Below are positions 12,458 to 27,400 of a DNA stretch of 64,000 bases, in pieces. Below the pieces are notes generated by a model, which searched no databases, had not been told where the DNA came from, and saw nothing but the letters and a program-made list of their open reading frames with translations. Numbering within the stretch: the stretch's first letter is position 1; each line of letters starts with the position of its first letter. The stretch comes from Antennarius striatus. Taxonomy: Eukaryota; Chordata; Actinopteri; Lophiiformes; Antennariidae. Location: contig NC_090779.1 in NCBI RefSeq assembly GCF_040054535.1, forward strand, positions 20,074,501 to 20,138,500, read 5' to 3'. The position numbers and the translations under genes are program-made.

Positions 12458-15400
12458 TCAGTAGGGTTTGCTGTCGTTCTTGGAGCGCTTCAGCTGAACC
12501 TTCAGCCTCTTCATCCCAATCTGGAAACCATTCATGGCCTGGATGGCAGCTTGTGCAGACACAGGATTGTCATAGCTGACGAACCCTAAGAACAAAAACA
12601 TGCAGACATTAAACTGACTCGGCTACTCGCAACTATTTAACAGTGAAGAGGAAAAGATGTTTGGGTTCACACTTACCAAAGCACTTGCTCAGATTGGTCT
12701 GCTTGTCAATAAAGACTTTGGCAGAGACCACATTTCCAAAAGGAACAAACATCTGCAGAAGGTCCTGGTCCCCAAACTCCTGTGGCAGATGGTAGATGAA
12801 CAGGTTGGCACCCTCTGGCCCTACTCCATTTGGTAAGAGAATATAGAGGTAAAGTTAGTTTCAAATGTAGAAAAATATACATGCATTTCATTTTTTTAGA
12901 AAATGAATAAACTCTTCTGAAAACATGCTGCTGGAGTGTTTTTGTGCAGGCTGGGGAACTTCTCACCTTCCTTCTGACTGCCAGCAATGCTCTGTTGCAG
13001 GAGAGACTGGCCGTAGAGGGAGGGAAGGGCTGAGGCTGTATACTGCTGCATCCCTGAGTAGGCCTGGGTCAGAGCGTCCATGGAGCTGGCTGCTGACCCG
13101 TTGGCCATGGAGGCTCCTAGACCTCCATTCATGGCACCCATACCTGCAAAACAGTGAATGGTTGGTTCACTCATGGCTAAATCATTCCGATAATTTTTCA
13201 AAGCAATACTTCTGTTGAACACCAGGAAGTAGAAAAGTTTTTCCACTTCTACAAACAGCTTGTAAATGACACTGGCGACTGAAAGTGAAAGATTTTTCTT
13301 TTTTTTACTGTTTTAAACCCTCTATATACAGGATAAAGTCTTATACTTTAGTGACAGCATGTCATCATTGCCTCAGAGAATTCAACTGTTTTCATACACA
13401 AGTTGAACTGACATCCCACATCTTTAAAATCTGTCAGCCTACATAGTCTAGCATTGAATCGTTGGTTGTTATTCCCTTCATGGTCACTTCATCGGAAGAT
13501 GAAGCCTACAGCGGTTAACTGTCAAATAATTCCTTAGATGAAGGGTATAATTATGATTGTGAGATTTAAGGGCAGTCATTTGCAGCGGCACACATATACA
13601 GTTTATAAATATATTTACTTTATGTTAGGATCTGGTGGGTACATTACTTAAAAACGACTCTTACCGCTGACGCTGTTGGTGAGAGCGTTCAGGTTGAGGC
13701 CTACAGATGTTCCAGTGAGACCTTGTAGGGTACCCAAGGAGGCCAAGGTGTTCATGGCAGCACCAGCGCTGGACGCTGCTGTAGAACCTGCTTTTGAAAA
13801 CAAGTGAATGTATATTTACAATATGTGAAGGACAACTGTTCAGCGTAAAGAGAAAAAAAAGGTGAATTTATTAGATTTGAAAACTGTTGGCCAAAAATTA
13901 TAAAAGTACACAGTTCAGCTCCTACCTCCACCAATGCCCAACCCAGTTCAAATCCCAAGGATTAACCTCGAGAGTTTAATGAAAATCTGTCCAGTGGTTT
14001 TTGTTTGATATAAATGTTGGACAGGAAAAGCTGTGTGTCAAAAATGTCAAAGTGACAAAGAATCATCCAATCCAGAATTTAGCAGCTCCTTTCCATCGTA
14101 TACCCAACATACCCACCGACATTCAAATAAATCCATCAACTAGTTTTTTGGTTAAACTATCATGACAGATTTTACAAATCAATCATCAAGAACGCTGCCA
14201 CAGGGTTTTATTCACACCTTATGGTGGTGAATTACTGTTTATTGATCGCATGTACATTCTACTCATAGCACACATCAGTGTCTGGTTACCCGGACTGGCC
14301 AGGGCTCCGAGGGCTCCAGCGTTTGAGAGGGCACTGGTGGAGGTCGGGCTGCCGGAACTCTGGGCTGCAGCAGCAGCAGCAGCTAATGTGGCCAAGTTCT
14401 GCAGCTGAAGGGGGTTCACGCCCGCTGAGGGAGCAGAACAACACAAGTGATTATCCAAATTTATCCAGAAATTGTCAAAACCTTTGCAAAAAAAGTCTTT
14501 AAGGTGGGGGGGGGGGTCGTAGTTCATAGAATAAATCTCTATAGGTTAAGATAGTTGTTCCCATTCTTTATTTCGTTAAATAAAATCTGATCAGTGCCCC
14601 CTATTGAACCACCAGGTGTCACAATTGACTCAGTCTTCTCCCTTAATAATTATACACTTCATAAATGGTGGGTGCACCACAATCCATCAGCACAACTATG
14701 ACACATCATGTTTACATTCCTCATGACAACCACTGGCGTTAACATTTCTAATTTTGAAGCTTAACATCAAAACATTGGAGAAAACATGTCAGTGCTTTCT
14801 TGTGAAATCTGACAAATGATGCCAAGTAGCTCCACTGCACATGATCGTTGTGCCTGTTTCACAGTAAAATCCTCTAAATTAAGCTTTCAGTTCAATGACG
14901 TGTTGGAGGTTGTATCACCTGATCCCACTGTGAACAGATTTTAGCATTGCATTTCAGTGGACAAACCAGGAATCCACTCAAACCCAGTGGATAGAGTTGC
15001 TCTCACAGGTCTATGATTAATAATTTGTTCAAGTAATGCTTATGTGCTAGCAGCAATGATTAATAATGTGTCCCTGATCTGAGAAAGTAATTTGGCAGCA
15101 CTTAAATCCATACGGGTGTAGACCACTGATTCACAAGGTCAGTAGCATGAAAAGCTGCTTTTTCAATTACAGTGGATACTTGAGGACACGTCAGCATCTT
15201 GAAGGGTGAACTCACCTCCTAGTCTCTGAATACCATTGAAACTGCCTTGGTTACTGGTGGATGTGGCCTGCTGGAGCAACTGTTGAGGACATATAAAAGA
15301 AAAAAAAATCAAATGAGATACAACATTAGGCTTTAATGATAAAACAGTTTAATGGTAATTCCGTTCGATGTTCAGTTCAGGTAGGGGTTAAAGCCATTAA

Positions 15401-18400
15401 ACTAGAAATGTGAGGGCAAGCATCAGATGTTTTACTCTTGTTTTTAATGACATCTTTTGTCCCATGATCCTCAGTTCTGTTGACTAGGAAACAGAGTGTC
15501 TCAGTGATAAAGGGGCCAGACAGCGCAGTTAATGCAATAATCATATTCAGGTTAAATCCCATCATTTCATTTACCCATGTTTCTCACGTTATAATCTGTA
15601 TTCTATAAGAAGATTTGGTAGTTTAACAATCACCAACTACAGGTAGTCCTCAACCTACAAACACAACTGGTTCAGAGAGGCTGTTCATAAGATGAATTTT
15701 TCGTGCATCGTTAATACATTTCAATCTATAATCGCCATTTGAGGTTATTTAAATGCCATTACTATTATAAATGCAGAAAGAATACATAACTTACAAATAA
15801 AGCACTATTTCTGTTTTACATATTATGTGATGTTTTGTTTCGGAAAATTTGTTTTGGGAAAAAAAGCATTCTCTCCACCACATCTGTATGATTCAGTCTT
15901 GAGACAAGATGCTTGCCTCAGTCATATGGCTAACTTCCTAAAGGGGCCGCTCAAGAATAAGATGGAGATGAGCGTTTGAGATGCGTGTCAGCGGTGGTGC
16001 TTACAGCAGAAAGAACTTTGTAGTCGGATATGGCAGCGTGTGGTTGTTCGTAACTAAGAATGTTCGTAAGTGGGATGTTCATATCTTGAGGACTACCTGT
16101 ACTCATAGGTACACAAATTGTATAAACCAAAAGAACAATAACTTATCTTGTTCTCTCATTATATTTTCATATGTTAAATGCTCATTGGGTATGAATTGAT
16201 CCTCACATGCTAGTGCCCTTTCACAAGAACTCAAAGGGAACTAATTATTATTTTATTCTGAGCCAAAGGGTTTAGCAGATGTGAATATTGTGCAGTATTA
16301 TTTGACTAAGAAACTAAATAAAAAGCCAATGGACTCCAATTAATATATTTTGCAGAAACAAATAAAATATAATTTATTGTGAAATACAGCAGGGCTGTGT
16401 GTATGACTAACGCTTACAGCCAGGTACTGTGGTGTGAGGTTCCCCAGGCCAGCCAGGTTCCCCCAGGTGGAGGCGCTGTTCAGCTGTTGAATCTGCTGTA
16501 CTAGCTGCTGCTGCAGGCGCCTCTGTTCTTTATCCCGCTGTGTGTCTGCGAACTTCACCACCAAAGGTGAGGAACAGCCCTGGAGCAAGAGGTCACACAC
16601 TTCAGACCGAACGGAAGCACAACGAATAATTCAGTTCGTTTGCCGACGCGAGGACGCAGGCACTGTAAGGGACTTTTTTTTTTCCCCCAAAAGGAGGCAT
16701 CATATGCGCCTCAGAACAATTTTTATGTCTGTTGCATTCATATTAAAAATAACACAGAGAGGACATGTGCCATGCAATAGCTGGGCCAGACCACATTCCA
16801 AAGGGATCACAGGATACTGCTGCAGACAGTGAAATCTTTTTAAGCTCCAAGGAGCAGAACTGAGTCCACAGATGAGCAGACGACAAATGGAGACAACACT
16901 TAAAAATATGACAGATGAGAATTTGCCAACAGACATGAACAAGAAAATGCATTACAATACAAAGAGTCTCACAAACCATCTCATACTGTTCAGACAGACG
17001 CATGGACAGGAAGCATGCGGTGCAAAAGTGTTGTGACAGTTGAGAGCCAGACAAGGACGAGGCTGGACAAGGAAAATGGTTTCTGAACCAGCAGCACCTC
17101 CCACCACAGTTTAAGATTGGGGAAGTTAGGATATGAGGGTAACATAGGCGATACCACCAGCAGGGGCAGTGTTTGCTCTTCTCAGAAGGGAGTGGTGTTC
17201 GACTCCTGGTTGGACATGGTCTGATACTTTACTGAGGAGGCTCTGGACTGCTAGCTGTTAAATTATTGCTGCTCTACTACACCCAAGACCCTAATGGCTG
17301 AATGACAGCATGGACCCAGTTTCTCAAGACGTCTAAAAGTAGAAGCCACTCTGTGTTAGTTTAATTCTTTAACCTACATTTGATGTGGGCTGCCATCGCT
17401 GTAGTCCTGAATCTAGACTGATAATGGAATATGGTGGAGGGCTATGCTCTAAAATATTATGAGAATCAATAAGTGAGAAGCACTTTGTTCAGCCCAAAAT
17501 TAAATATGACAGCTGTATCCTGTTACCTCAGGACTCAACAGCAATGTAAGAAGCAATATTACAAGATGTCTACATATTATTTTCCATTTCGTAATTGATA
17601 AGAGTGGGTTTGGCAATGACTCATGCTCTGGGATGAATGGACACCATCCAATTGGACAGTTTCTTCATCTTTTCAACACAAGGGGCAGCAGAATGTATGA
17701 GGGGAGAAGGGGGGAAATGAGACATAGGTGCTAAGGGGTACAGTACCTCCATAGTCTGAGAGTGATGCATGGTTTTGATTGCATTCTGTGCCATTGCCCT
17801 GGTAGCAAATGTGACAAACGCACAGCCTGTAGGGGGGAACAATAGGAGAGGGAAGGGAGGGAGGGACGAGAAAAAACAAAACAAGACAAAAGGTTTGGAC
17901 AACTCGTTATGATACCCCAAAAAACACATTACAGTACAAAGAATGGCAACTCCCAAGCACACAGAACCACCCTCAATGGTTAGCACACTGAGAAAGAACA
18001 CAACAAGGAGAACAGTAACACGTGTCACATGAGCACAGTGATCAACGGATTAAATCTCCACCAGAGAGGCTTGAGAATGTGGTGTCACAGTAAAACAGTA
18101 AAAGGTGATTATAAACACGTAAAAATGCACACAAATACACACTGAAAAGGTTTTCACTTGATCAGATATGCAAGATCTGCAAACAATGGCATTAAGGTAG
18201 ATCTCAAATTATGGTTACATGAGACACATTCACAAAAGGAGGAGAACTTCGTGGCCAAGTGTCTCTCAGAGGTTTAATAATATACATCAACACCGGAGCC
18301 TTGTGCCGCCGACTAGCTGAAGCTTTATGCGGTAGGGAGCTATGTAGGGTATGCAATGACAGGCTAATTCCAGGCTTGTAGAGTGTGATGAAGGAGGCGG

Positions 18401-21400
18401 AAAAGAGGAGCTGAGCTGAGCCGAGCCGCCTGCCAGCTGAGCCCACGAACACCAGCAGCAAGCGGTTGCCAAGGTGACGTGCTATTGTGCTGGACGGCAA
18501 GTGCCGTGGCTATTCATCGAGATGTGGAGGCTGAGCGCAACAGTGACAGGGAGGTATGACAGCAGCGATGCAATGGGTGCCACTGGAGGTGAATATCACT
18601 TCATTTGGGGGTGGACGACTTGTTGGGGAGGGGACTGTTTAAATAATGAGAATATGTACTCGCCGTTGAAGAAGATGCTGGAAGTAGTCAGGAACGCACT
18701 GTCCGTGCTTCAAAAACCAAAAAAACAAATAACACCTACCTCTGCTCTGACCATCTGGTCCCCGGAGGATTCGGCACTCTTCGATCTGTCCAAAGGAGGA
18801 GAACATCATTCTGATCTCGTTCTCGCCATATTTCTTTGAAACCATTCCGATGAAGAGCTTCCTGTCTTCTACCGCTGCGGAGGGATGAAAGGAGAACAGC
18901 TATTCAGTTAAACCCGAACAATTGAGGAGCCGTGAAAGCAGCAGTTAAATCAGGCGTTAAATCATGCGCCTCAGTTTTTCCTTGTTAGAGCGCTCTCCTT
19001 GTTGTGGTGCCATATTTTCTGCCTCTCGAGGTGTCAGCCTATTGGTACTAATTTCTGTATCTAGCGGCTTTCTTTTCTTCAGTGTCGACTTCTCCAAGAC
19101 AGACGAGGGCATCATCTATTTGGGGGTCTCCACAAGAGTCCCAGTACCTGCTCTACTGTTCTCCCCCTTAGCGCTCTTTAAAGTCATTAATCCAACTAAC
19201 CCATCCTGCTGTATAGAAGTTGCATATTGCTGCACATTTGCTGGACTGAATTCCTCCTAAGTATTTATTTTAGCATGAAATAGTGACTTTTTTTTTTTTA
19301 ATCTTGGATAAACGGAATCTTCTTCAAATACTTCCCCTCAACAAATATTTCTACATCCGCCGGCCGGCGTCAACCTACATTTCACATGAATCCACTTACC
19401 GCTTGTTTTCTCACTGTCAGCAGGTTTCATCTGGATAGGATGATGCATCTGAAGTAAAAAGCAGAAAAATATTTAGTGCCGCACCTGTCACTGTTACGAA
19501 CAGAGCAGGTGCACAGCCTCAATCTCTCATCAGAGGGTCTCATTTTCACACTCAACGCCACATTTTCGAGCACATCTCTCCACCTCTTGTTTTTGTTCTC
19601 TCCTTCTGAAACCATCATACGTCACCGCCGCTAGACTCAAGAGGAAGTGTGGACGACTTGTAACCTGGGATCAAATGCTCCAGTATCCTATTTCTCGTCT
19701 GAGTGTATGGATCTATAGTGTAATTTAACAAATCGGTTCTTCCCATCAACAACCCTCATCTCCTTTACAACATTCTTACAGAGAGAGCTGACAAGCAGAT
19801 CAGTTCTCTATTGCTAACAATCTTCATTTTTTTCTTTAAGTCCCTGTGAAATATCTGATCTGAGCCAGCCTGGATTGTGAATTTGGAGTGTTTCTCAAAC
19901 CATCTGAGACAAAGCGGACACAGAACAACCGTTTTAATGTTTGTTATTTCATACCATCTCATGAGCAGTGAATGTATATTTAGCACACTCTGGCATCAAA
20001 GAGGAAATCAGTCAACATAAGATGCTTGTGCAGGTTGAAAAAATATGGGGTGTGTTTGTGACGAGTGCTAAAGAGAAGTGGACAGATGGTCTGCTCAGTA
20101 TGGATACTGGCTAGCGTACCTGACTGAGAAGAGGACGGCATAGAACAGAGATAGCAGGAACGGAGAGACAAGCTTTTCCACTGACGCACAAACCAAAATC
20201 AGTCACTTGCAATCAATGCTGGTAATAACATGACAGGAGATTGGGATGTAAGGGCTGAGCTATTAGGCCATACTTAATATGAAATGTCTGGCTTATTGAT
20301 AGGCCTCCAGTGAAGAGCTGGGTCTGTATACTCTGCCAAGAATAGCCATTTATCAACCCGGTTCAATATTCACCTTTAACACTAACAATGGCTCCTTTTC
20401 CAATCGACTGGGCTATTGACTTTATTGACAGCTGGAGATGTTTTGTATTGACTTAACTGATTGGAACGAGAGTCATTTCGAACGAGGTATAGGCAGGGCC
20501 GCTTTGTACACTTTTAACAAACAATTGCCCTGATTCCACTTGACTTGGCTTTAAGCTTTCTGAGTAAATCAAGAAGGGAATTAAGAGACCATACCCACCT
20601 TAATCCTGCTGAGAAGAAATATACTTTAACTTGCCTTTATTTATGCCTCAGACTTTAGGAAATTCAAACTAAATGATTCATGAAGAGAAGCGTTTGCAAT
20701 TTGTTGGTGGTATTTTGTGGTAGTTGGACCCTGTTTGAGTATAAATCCAGATGTCTGCACAAGCCCACTTTAACAGATACCTGTATCAGGAAAGGGGGTC
20801 AAGCTGGGCAATCAATTCAGTGAGCTAAGGTGCGGGGCAGTCTTCAGTGTGATGTTAGCACATAGTGAGAGCCAGACAGGCGTTCAGTGAGCCGAGAGCT
20901 CATTATCAGCCAGCACACAGCTCAGAAGGCTGCACCACGGATGTAGAGGGGCCAAAGCAGCTAATGCAGCCCACACTGTGCTTACTCACCCCACTTAAGG
21001 TCTTTATGTTGTGCAGTGCATTCTGCGCCTCAAGTGCAGCTTTTCTTGTATAAAAAGTTACAAAACAGCATCCTGCAGAGAAACAAGAACAGGAACAAAA
21101 AAGTGGGTAGGAGACAAGAGCAGCATTGCAAAACAGAGCAAATACAGAAAGCCAAAATAAAATACGATGACTGCCGCAGAGCAAGGGAGACGTTAAACAT
21201 ATCGGTGTGTGTGTTCCTTCCATGCTACACGTTGAACAACATGTGACAGGATATGTTTAGAACAAACTGTTGGATCATGCACACGGCTCATGTGAGAGCT
21301 CGGAGCGACGACGCTGGGGTACTGAGGTACATGCGAGATGTTGTGTGACACGATCACAGAGATGACCAGAGAGTTAGAGAACTGTCAGGAGGCCCTGACC

Positions 21401-24400
21401 GACGGTCCGCGGGTCAATAAGGCCGGGAAAGCCAATAACAACCCATCAACGCACGTAGGAGAGTTGTGCCACATTACATAACAATCAAGTCACATACGGA
21501 CGGACATACAAGAGGCATGAACAGCTCCACAAGGGATGAGGAGTCACAGAAAAGGAAGAGGATTCAAGGGAGGAGAGGGGAGGTGTGGGGGAGGGGATGA
21601 AGTAAAGAGCGGGGGAGGGAAAGGGGGGGGGGCCTCTCATCCTTCCGTCCCAGCAGACCGCCAGTGGCGTTCCAGCCTGTCAGTTTCATTGGGCTGGGGA
21701 AGTGGAGCACTGCAGCGTCTCTGACCTACATAGTGTGTATTATGCCGTTACTGGAGCTCTCAGGCCGTGGGGAGGGCTGTTGAACTCTAATATGCATCGA
21801 GCTGCTCTCTTCTCTCTCACAACCAGCTGAGCTTTCTTTCTCAATTGCTTAGCCCGGCCTCCAATTTACTGGAGCTAAATAAAACATCCAGAGAGGCGTG
21901 ATAGTCATCAGATGATTTTTTTATGACCTGCAGTAGATGTGACCTAAAAAACAACACAAATCTAACGGCGCCTCGATAGATCTGTGTCAAAAGTAAACAA
22001 TCGAAATAGAAGCGGGGGGATTACGGCAATTTTGATGAACAATCAAACAAAGCAATTCCGATGACCTAAAGGAGGTGAAGGTGGTGTTATCTGCAGCGCA
22101 AATAAAAACAAAAACCAGATTGCATAAAGTCACTGTGCTAAGTAAAAAAAAAACAAAAAGAGATCCAACTGAAGTAGGACTAGCAGACAAGGAGGTCTGT
22201 GGTGAAATAGATGAGCAATGGTTTGCAGTTGTAACGTTGGCTCGGGCGATCTCTGGTTCACCCAGTCTGTGATTATCGCTTGGAATACATTAACATGGCA
22301 TTAACATGTCAATAGGCCATCACAGCTGAGGTGCTAAATAGAGCAGGGAGGATTCAGAGAATAAAAAAAACTCTTCAGTCACCGACGATGGCTGTATATA
22401 TTCATGTGAATGGCTTCGAAAAATACACACTCACACGAGGTACATCTTTAAAAACATTTGTCGGTGTAAAGAACATGTTCAAACTGTTTCAGAAGAAGGA
22501 CAGGGCATAAAAAAAGTCAGGCCTGTCTGTCCTAAATTAGTCAAATCAGATTCGTCAGACTGAACAGCTGGTCAGACAACTTTCTCCAGTCTTCCTCCAC
22601 CAAGATTCAAGGAAACAGTAGGATGTGGCTAAAGCTGCGTGTTACAGCCACACATCAAAAGCTACAGGTGATGATTGACAAGAGGCCTTTAATAAACAAC
22701 CGAACAGCTCCAGACAACTAAGGTCCGGCTTAGTGCTTCTATGAATCCATTAGCAGCACAGCACAAAGGATCCCTTTCTACACAGTCCAGCGTCAAACAC
22801 AGTCCCACGATTTAAAAAACTCGGAGTGGATTAGTGGCTTTAACCATGGTGAGTCTGACGATCAAAGGAATTTAAATTTGTCATAAACCTTGGACGGTTC
22901 CATCCGGAACTAGCATTTACTTTATTCAGCCGTAGTTAGTATCGGGAGAGTGAGTGCTTCCACCGGCACTTTGCATTTTTGTCGATAGCAACCTGAACAG
23001 AATGACACACCGTGTGCACCGCTTCTAAGGTGAGAACATCAATGGGTGCTTTAATGGAAAACTGAAGGTGAGAAACACTTCCGTCTCATAATACTGCTTT
23101 TAAACCAGCATAGCAAAGTGAAAAGTAATTTCATAAATAGTTGTTACAGAAAAAAAGGATTTTTTTTTTTAAAGACTCTAGAATCATTTCATTGGCGAGT
23201 GCAAACAAAGTGCAATGCATGTATCAACAAGCAATGTTGTGCATTGCCTGAAGGCATTGTGCTGAAATATGAAGGTGGATGATGGGCCAATACCAGCTTC
23301 CTTTATCGTGCCTGACCACTGCAGTGGTATAAGTTTATATGTACTCGTGAAATGTGCAGCCAACATCTTGATATGCTAGTTCATAATGACATCAACAAGT
23401 AATCATTATATAATTTAGTGATTTATGTTCTAAACGATCATTCATTCATTTAAAAAAAATTACATTTCAGATCCTTTTCAATCGATCAGAACCACAAAAG
23501 TCTTTTTTATCAGTCGGATTCCACACTTGATCTTACCTTTGCTCTGGGGGGGATTTTGGGTGCGATCACGGAGGATGTTGATCTGATGCACAGCTCCAAA
23601 GGGCTCAAAAAGCTCTTTTAATTCTGTTTCCGACCAGGAGCGTGGGATCTGTCCCACAAACATCTTGATGGTGTCTGGATCCGGTTGGTCCAAGTGCTCC
23701 AGGGACCCGTTCATTTTGCTGCCGTTGCTGAGGAGCAAAAGTCTCTAGTTAGTATTTAGAATCTAAACAGAATGCATGCTATAGGTTAAAATCAGTGGGC
23801 GTGGTTACAAGAAGTACAACGGGGAGTGGCCAAATATATAGATATATCCTATTCATTATTTTACTTAAGTAGAAAATTTTGAAACATCTGAGTTCTGAGT
23901 ATTTGTTGATTGTGGAAAATGGTCTTGAGCAACACACTGCTTTATATGCATTATTGATAACAATAAAAACAACACAGCAGTAAGTTATTCCACAGCTAAA
24001 CTACCAACAACATGCTCGGTTTGTCTCAGTATTCATCCATCTTCATCTTCAACCGTCTCAGTATTTTAAGATATATTCTTCAGCTTGCAAAAATCCTTTC
24101 TAAAATCCTTGGTGTTTTTTTTATTAAAAAATTTTTGATAAATTTTGATCTGTTTCTGACTGATGTTCAGACAACCACCTTTATTACAACCACATAAACA
24201 CGTATCGCAAACTGCAATGGAATCATCTTCACCTAAAGTTGCAATCAAAGTGATTTGCTGTTTGGTTTAAACCGTGAGAAAAACATCTTTAAAGGCGTGT
24301 GTCACCAGTTGCTGTAAAGGAATTTGCAGACACTGAGCTTCTAAAGTCAGTCAATGTAATCTGCTTTGGCATTATTGGCTCTATATAATGGCTGAAATGT

Positions 24401-27400
24401 AATTATCAGCCACTGATATACATTCCTTCCTATTGGGCAGATAAATTTTTTTCATTATGCTGTATATCATACATAACTCCTTTATGGACCATTAAATCCT
24501 TTGTAGTGTGACTAACATGTGTTGATTTAAGTAGATGCGGAAACAATATACTGGAGAAACAATGTACAGTCTATTAGCTGACTATACTGAGAGAAGATAA
24601 TAAAAATGTTAAGTTAAAAAAACATCGATTCCCACAACAAATCAAATACACAAACAATCCCTGACCGAGAGAAGCACTGAAAATTAGGAGGGATGATAAA
24701 GTCGCCCACCGATGCTGAGGAAAATAAATCTTGTTAATAATAAAGCATCAATACAAATGTGATGCCACAGAAAAAAGAGGATCATTAGCACATTAGAAAA
24801 GATATCTGAAAATACTAATAACAATTTTAATAGCATACCTGACCAATACATACAGTAACATTACACACAGACCTTTGGACGAGAGCTATCCATCTTTTAC
24901 AAACTGAGCCCAGCCGTTCTGCAGAGACTCCTAAATCCCTGAGGGACTTAAAAGACATGCTAACAAATCACACTAATTTTTCTTCTGAAATCCAACTCCA
25001 CTTATCGGTAAACGCTTTTTTTCCTGGAGGCTTTCGATAAGAGTCAAATGATGGTATTAAAAAAAAGAAACGCCAGTAAAACAAGTGTCTCTTTCTCTAT
25101 ACTAAATCGACGAGCTCTCACAGCTGAAAGTAAACGGCACTGCAGAGCTCTAAACCTGGAATCACTGGTTAGCAGGTGAGAGCTTTTGCAGCACATCTCC
25201 TCCTCGGGCGCTTTTGGCGATGGTACAGACTAACCTACGGCTTCTTCTCCACAGCATGGGAACAATCACATATTGTTCCTCCATGCTGGAGAACACTATT
25301 CACCGTTCCCCTACAGCACAATGGGCCGAGTCAGATGCTTGGAACACGTCGAAGGCTACGTCTGCTGAGGCCTCAGCGGTTGTGGGTGACACCATTCATC
25401 CAGTTTTGTCAGCGGCACTCTGCGACGCCATTTTGCAAACGGGCCCTTTGAAAAAAATCTCACTATGACAGCAAACATTGCTTGAGAGACTGGATTTGTG
25501 CCACGGCATTCAAAATTATGGAGGCTTGAAATCAACTCACTTTGAACCGAGTCGAATAAATAAAGCGATTAAAACCCCTCAGCTGCACATTGTCTCTTCA
25601 GCATAAAAAGATTGACGAGAAACGTAACAGCAAAAATACAAATGTTGGTACACCCACACAATCAAGCTTTAATTACCATAAAAGTGTCCGTCACATTTAT
25701 CTCACTCAAGGAAGTTAATTAAAGTGGTAATTTTAGAGGAAAGACATTGATTACAACCAGCTCTCTCACAATGCTTCTACATCATGATGACTTACAGTAT
25801 ACTAGGATACCAAAGCTGAAACAAACCTGGTATAAAAAAAACAAGCTTCTGAAATGGACCTAGAAAAAAAAAATCTGGAATTTCCTAGATCCTATTTTTC
25901 CATTTTGTCAAAAGGATTTTGAACAGGCATAATGCTGCCAGCTCAATCCTAATGGGTCCTCCTGCTGCTAAGCTGTTATAATAGGCTGCTAGCATATGCT
26001 GCTGCAAACATCAGTGCACATGTTCAGCAAAGCGAGGCACAGGGGCTACAACACAAAAGCAGGAGAATAAATGAACACACTTCTGGGGAATTACAAATGA
26101 ATAAAAAATGTTCTTGGCACAGAAAAAACATCTTAAGGCCAGATAGTTCTTGGAAGATGAGAAAAAATTTATTAAGGCCATTCTGGATGACATGAAATCA
26201 CACATAAACGTAACTTAAAATTACAAGAGAAAAACAACTGTGATTTAGGAGCTGTGTATTTCATGCACAGACACAGACACACACACGTTGTTGGGCTCCT
26301 TTGCAAATTTAATTGAATACACCTGCTCTACTTGGAAAGAATTAATTGTCTTACTTTTTTTAAGAGGAATCCCGGTAAGGGTTCTGTCTTTCAAATAATC
26401 GGTAAAGAAAACAGAACAGTTTGACCAATGTCAGCTGGGATTTATGTGGAACTGTGTTTACGAGAATCATTTTGATAATGTTGCTTTGGATGGCTCTCCA
26501 CGTGGTGAAGAGTTTGTTTTGGTTTCCCTACAACATCATTAACCGTTCAGTTCGCTTTCAATCCTGTTCACAGGCACAAAAACAAAGAAAGAAATCTGTT
26601 TTTAATCTGTATCCCATAACAGCTCCACTAGGACGGACTTGTAAACCCAGGAAGATGCTGCACTTGGCCAAGAAATGGTTTGGCCTCTAACTCTTGCAAG
26701 AAATGTCGAACCTTTTCTTCTCAAGTGTTGGATGGTAAAAGTCATACTGTTGTATCAATACAACTGTGGCACCCTGCCAGTACTATAACCCCTGTAACAA
26801 CAGGTTCCCAAAATAGAAAAGGTCTGACAGTACCCTGTAGTAGTAGTATTTTTTTTTGGAATAGTAGTAGTAGTAGAAACAGTTGTAGTAGTAAATGTAA
26901 TCCCTTTGTTCACCACTTACAGGTTCAATGTTTCACCAGTTTAGTAATCTATTGTGACCAATGAACGGTCTTGCTGAACACGTCTTTGTTAAGGATCATA
27001 CTTACTCTTACAAAGGAATGGCATTAATGAAGCTTCCTCCTTTAGCACACACTATGTCTACATCTCACACAAACGCACATATCAGTCCTTGAGTCCATAT
27101 TCTTGTTGGTTTTTCAGGTATCTTAATTAGTATCATGTTACTGATTTTACTTTTCTTTCATCTGTCTGGCTTTTTTCCTTGCTATTCCTTGGTTGTGTGT
27201 CAGTGGCACCCGTGGTTATGTCTGACAGGCAGATGAAGAGCAGCAGAGGTTCTCCGAAACCGGTAATAAGCAAATATTCCTGGTGAGATAATTATGAAGT
27301 CTTCACCACGTGTTACCACAAAAATGGTAAACACTGGAACCCAAATCAAAACTGTTTCAGTGAAGACGTCTTACTTCCTTCAAATATTAAATTGACAAAA

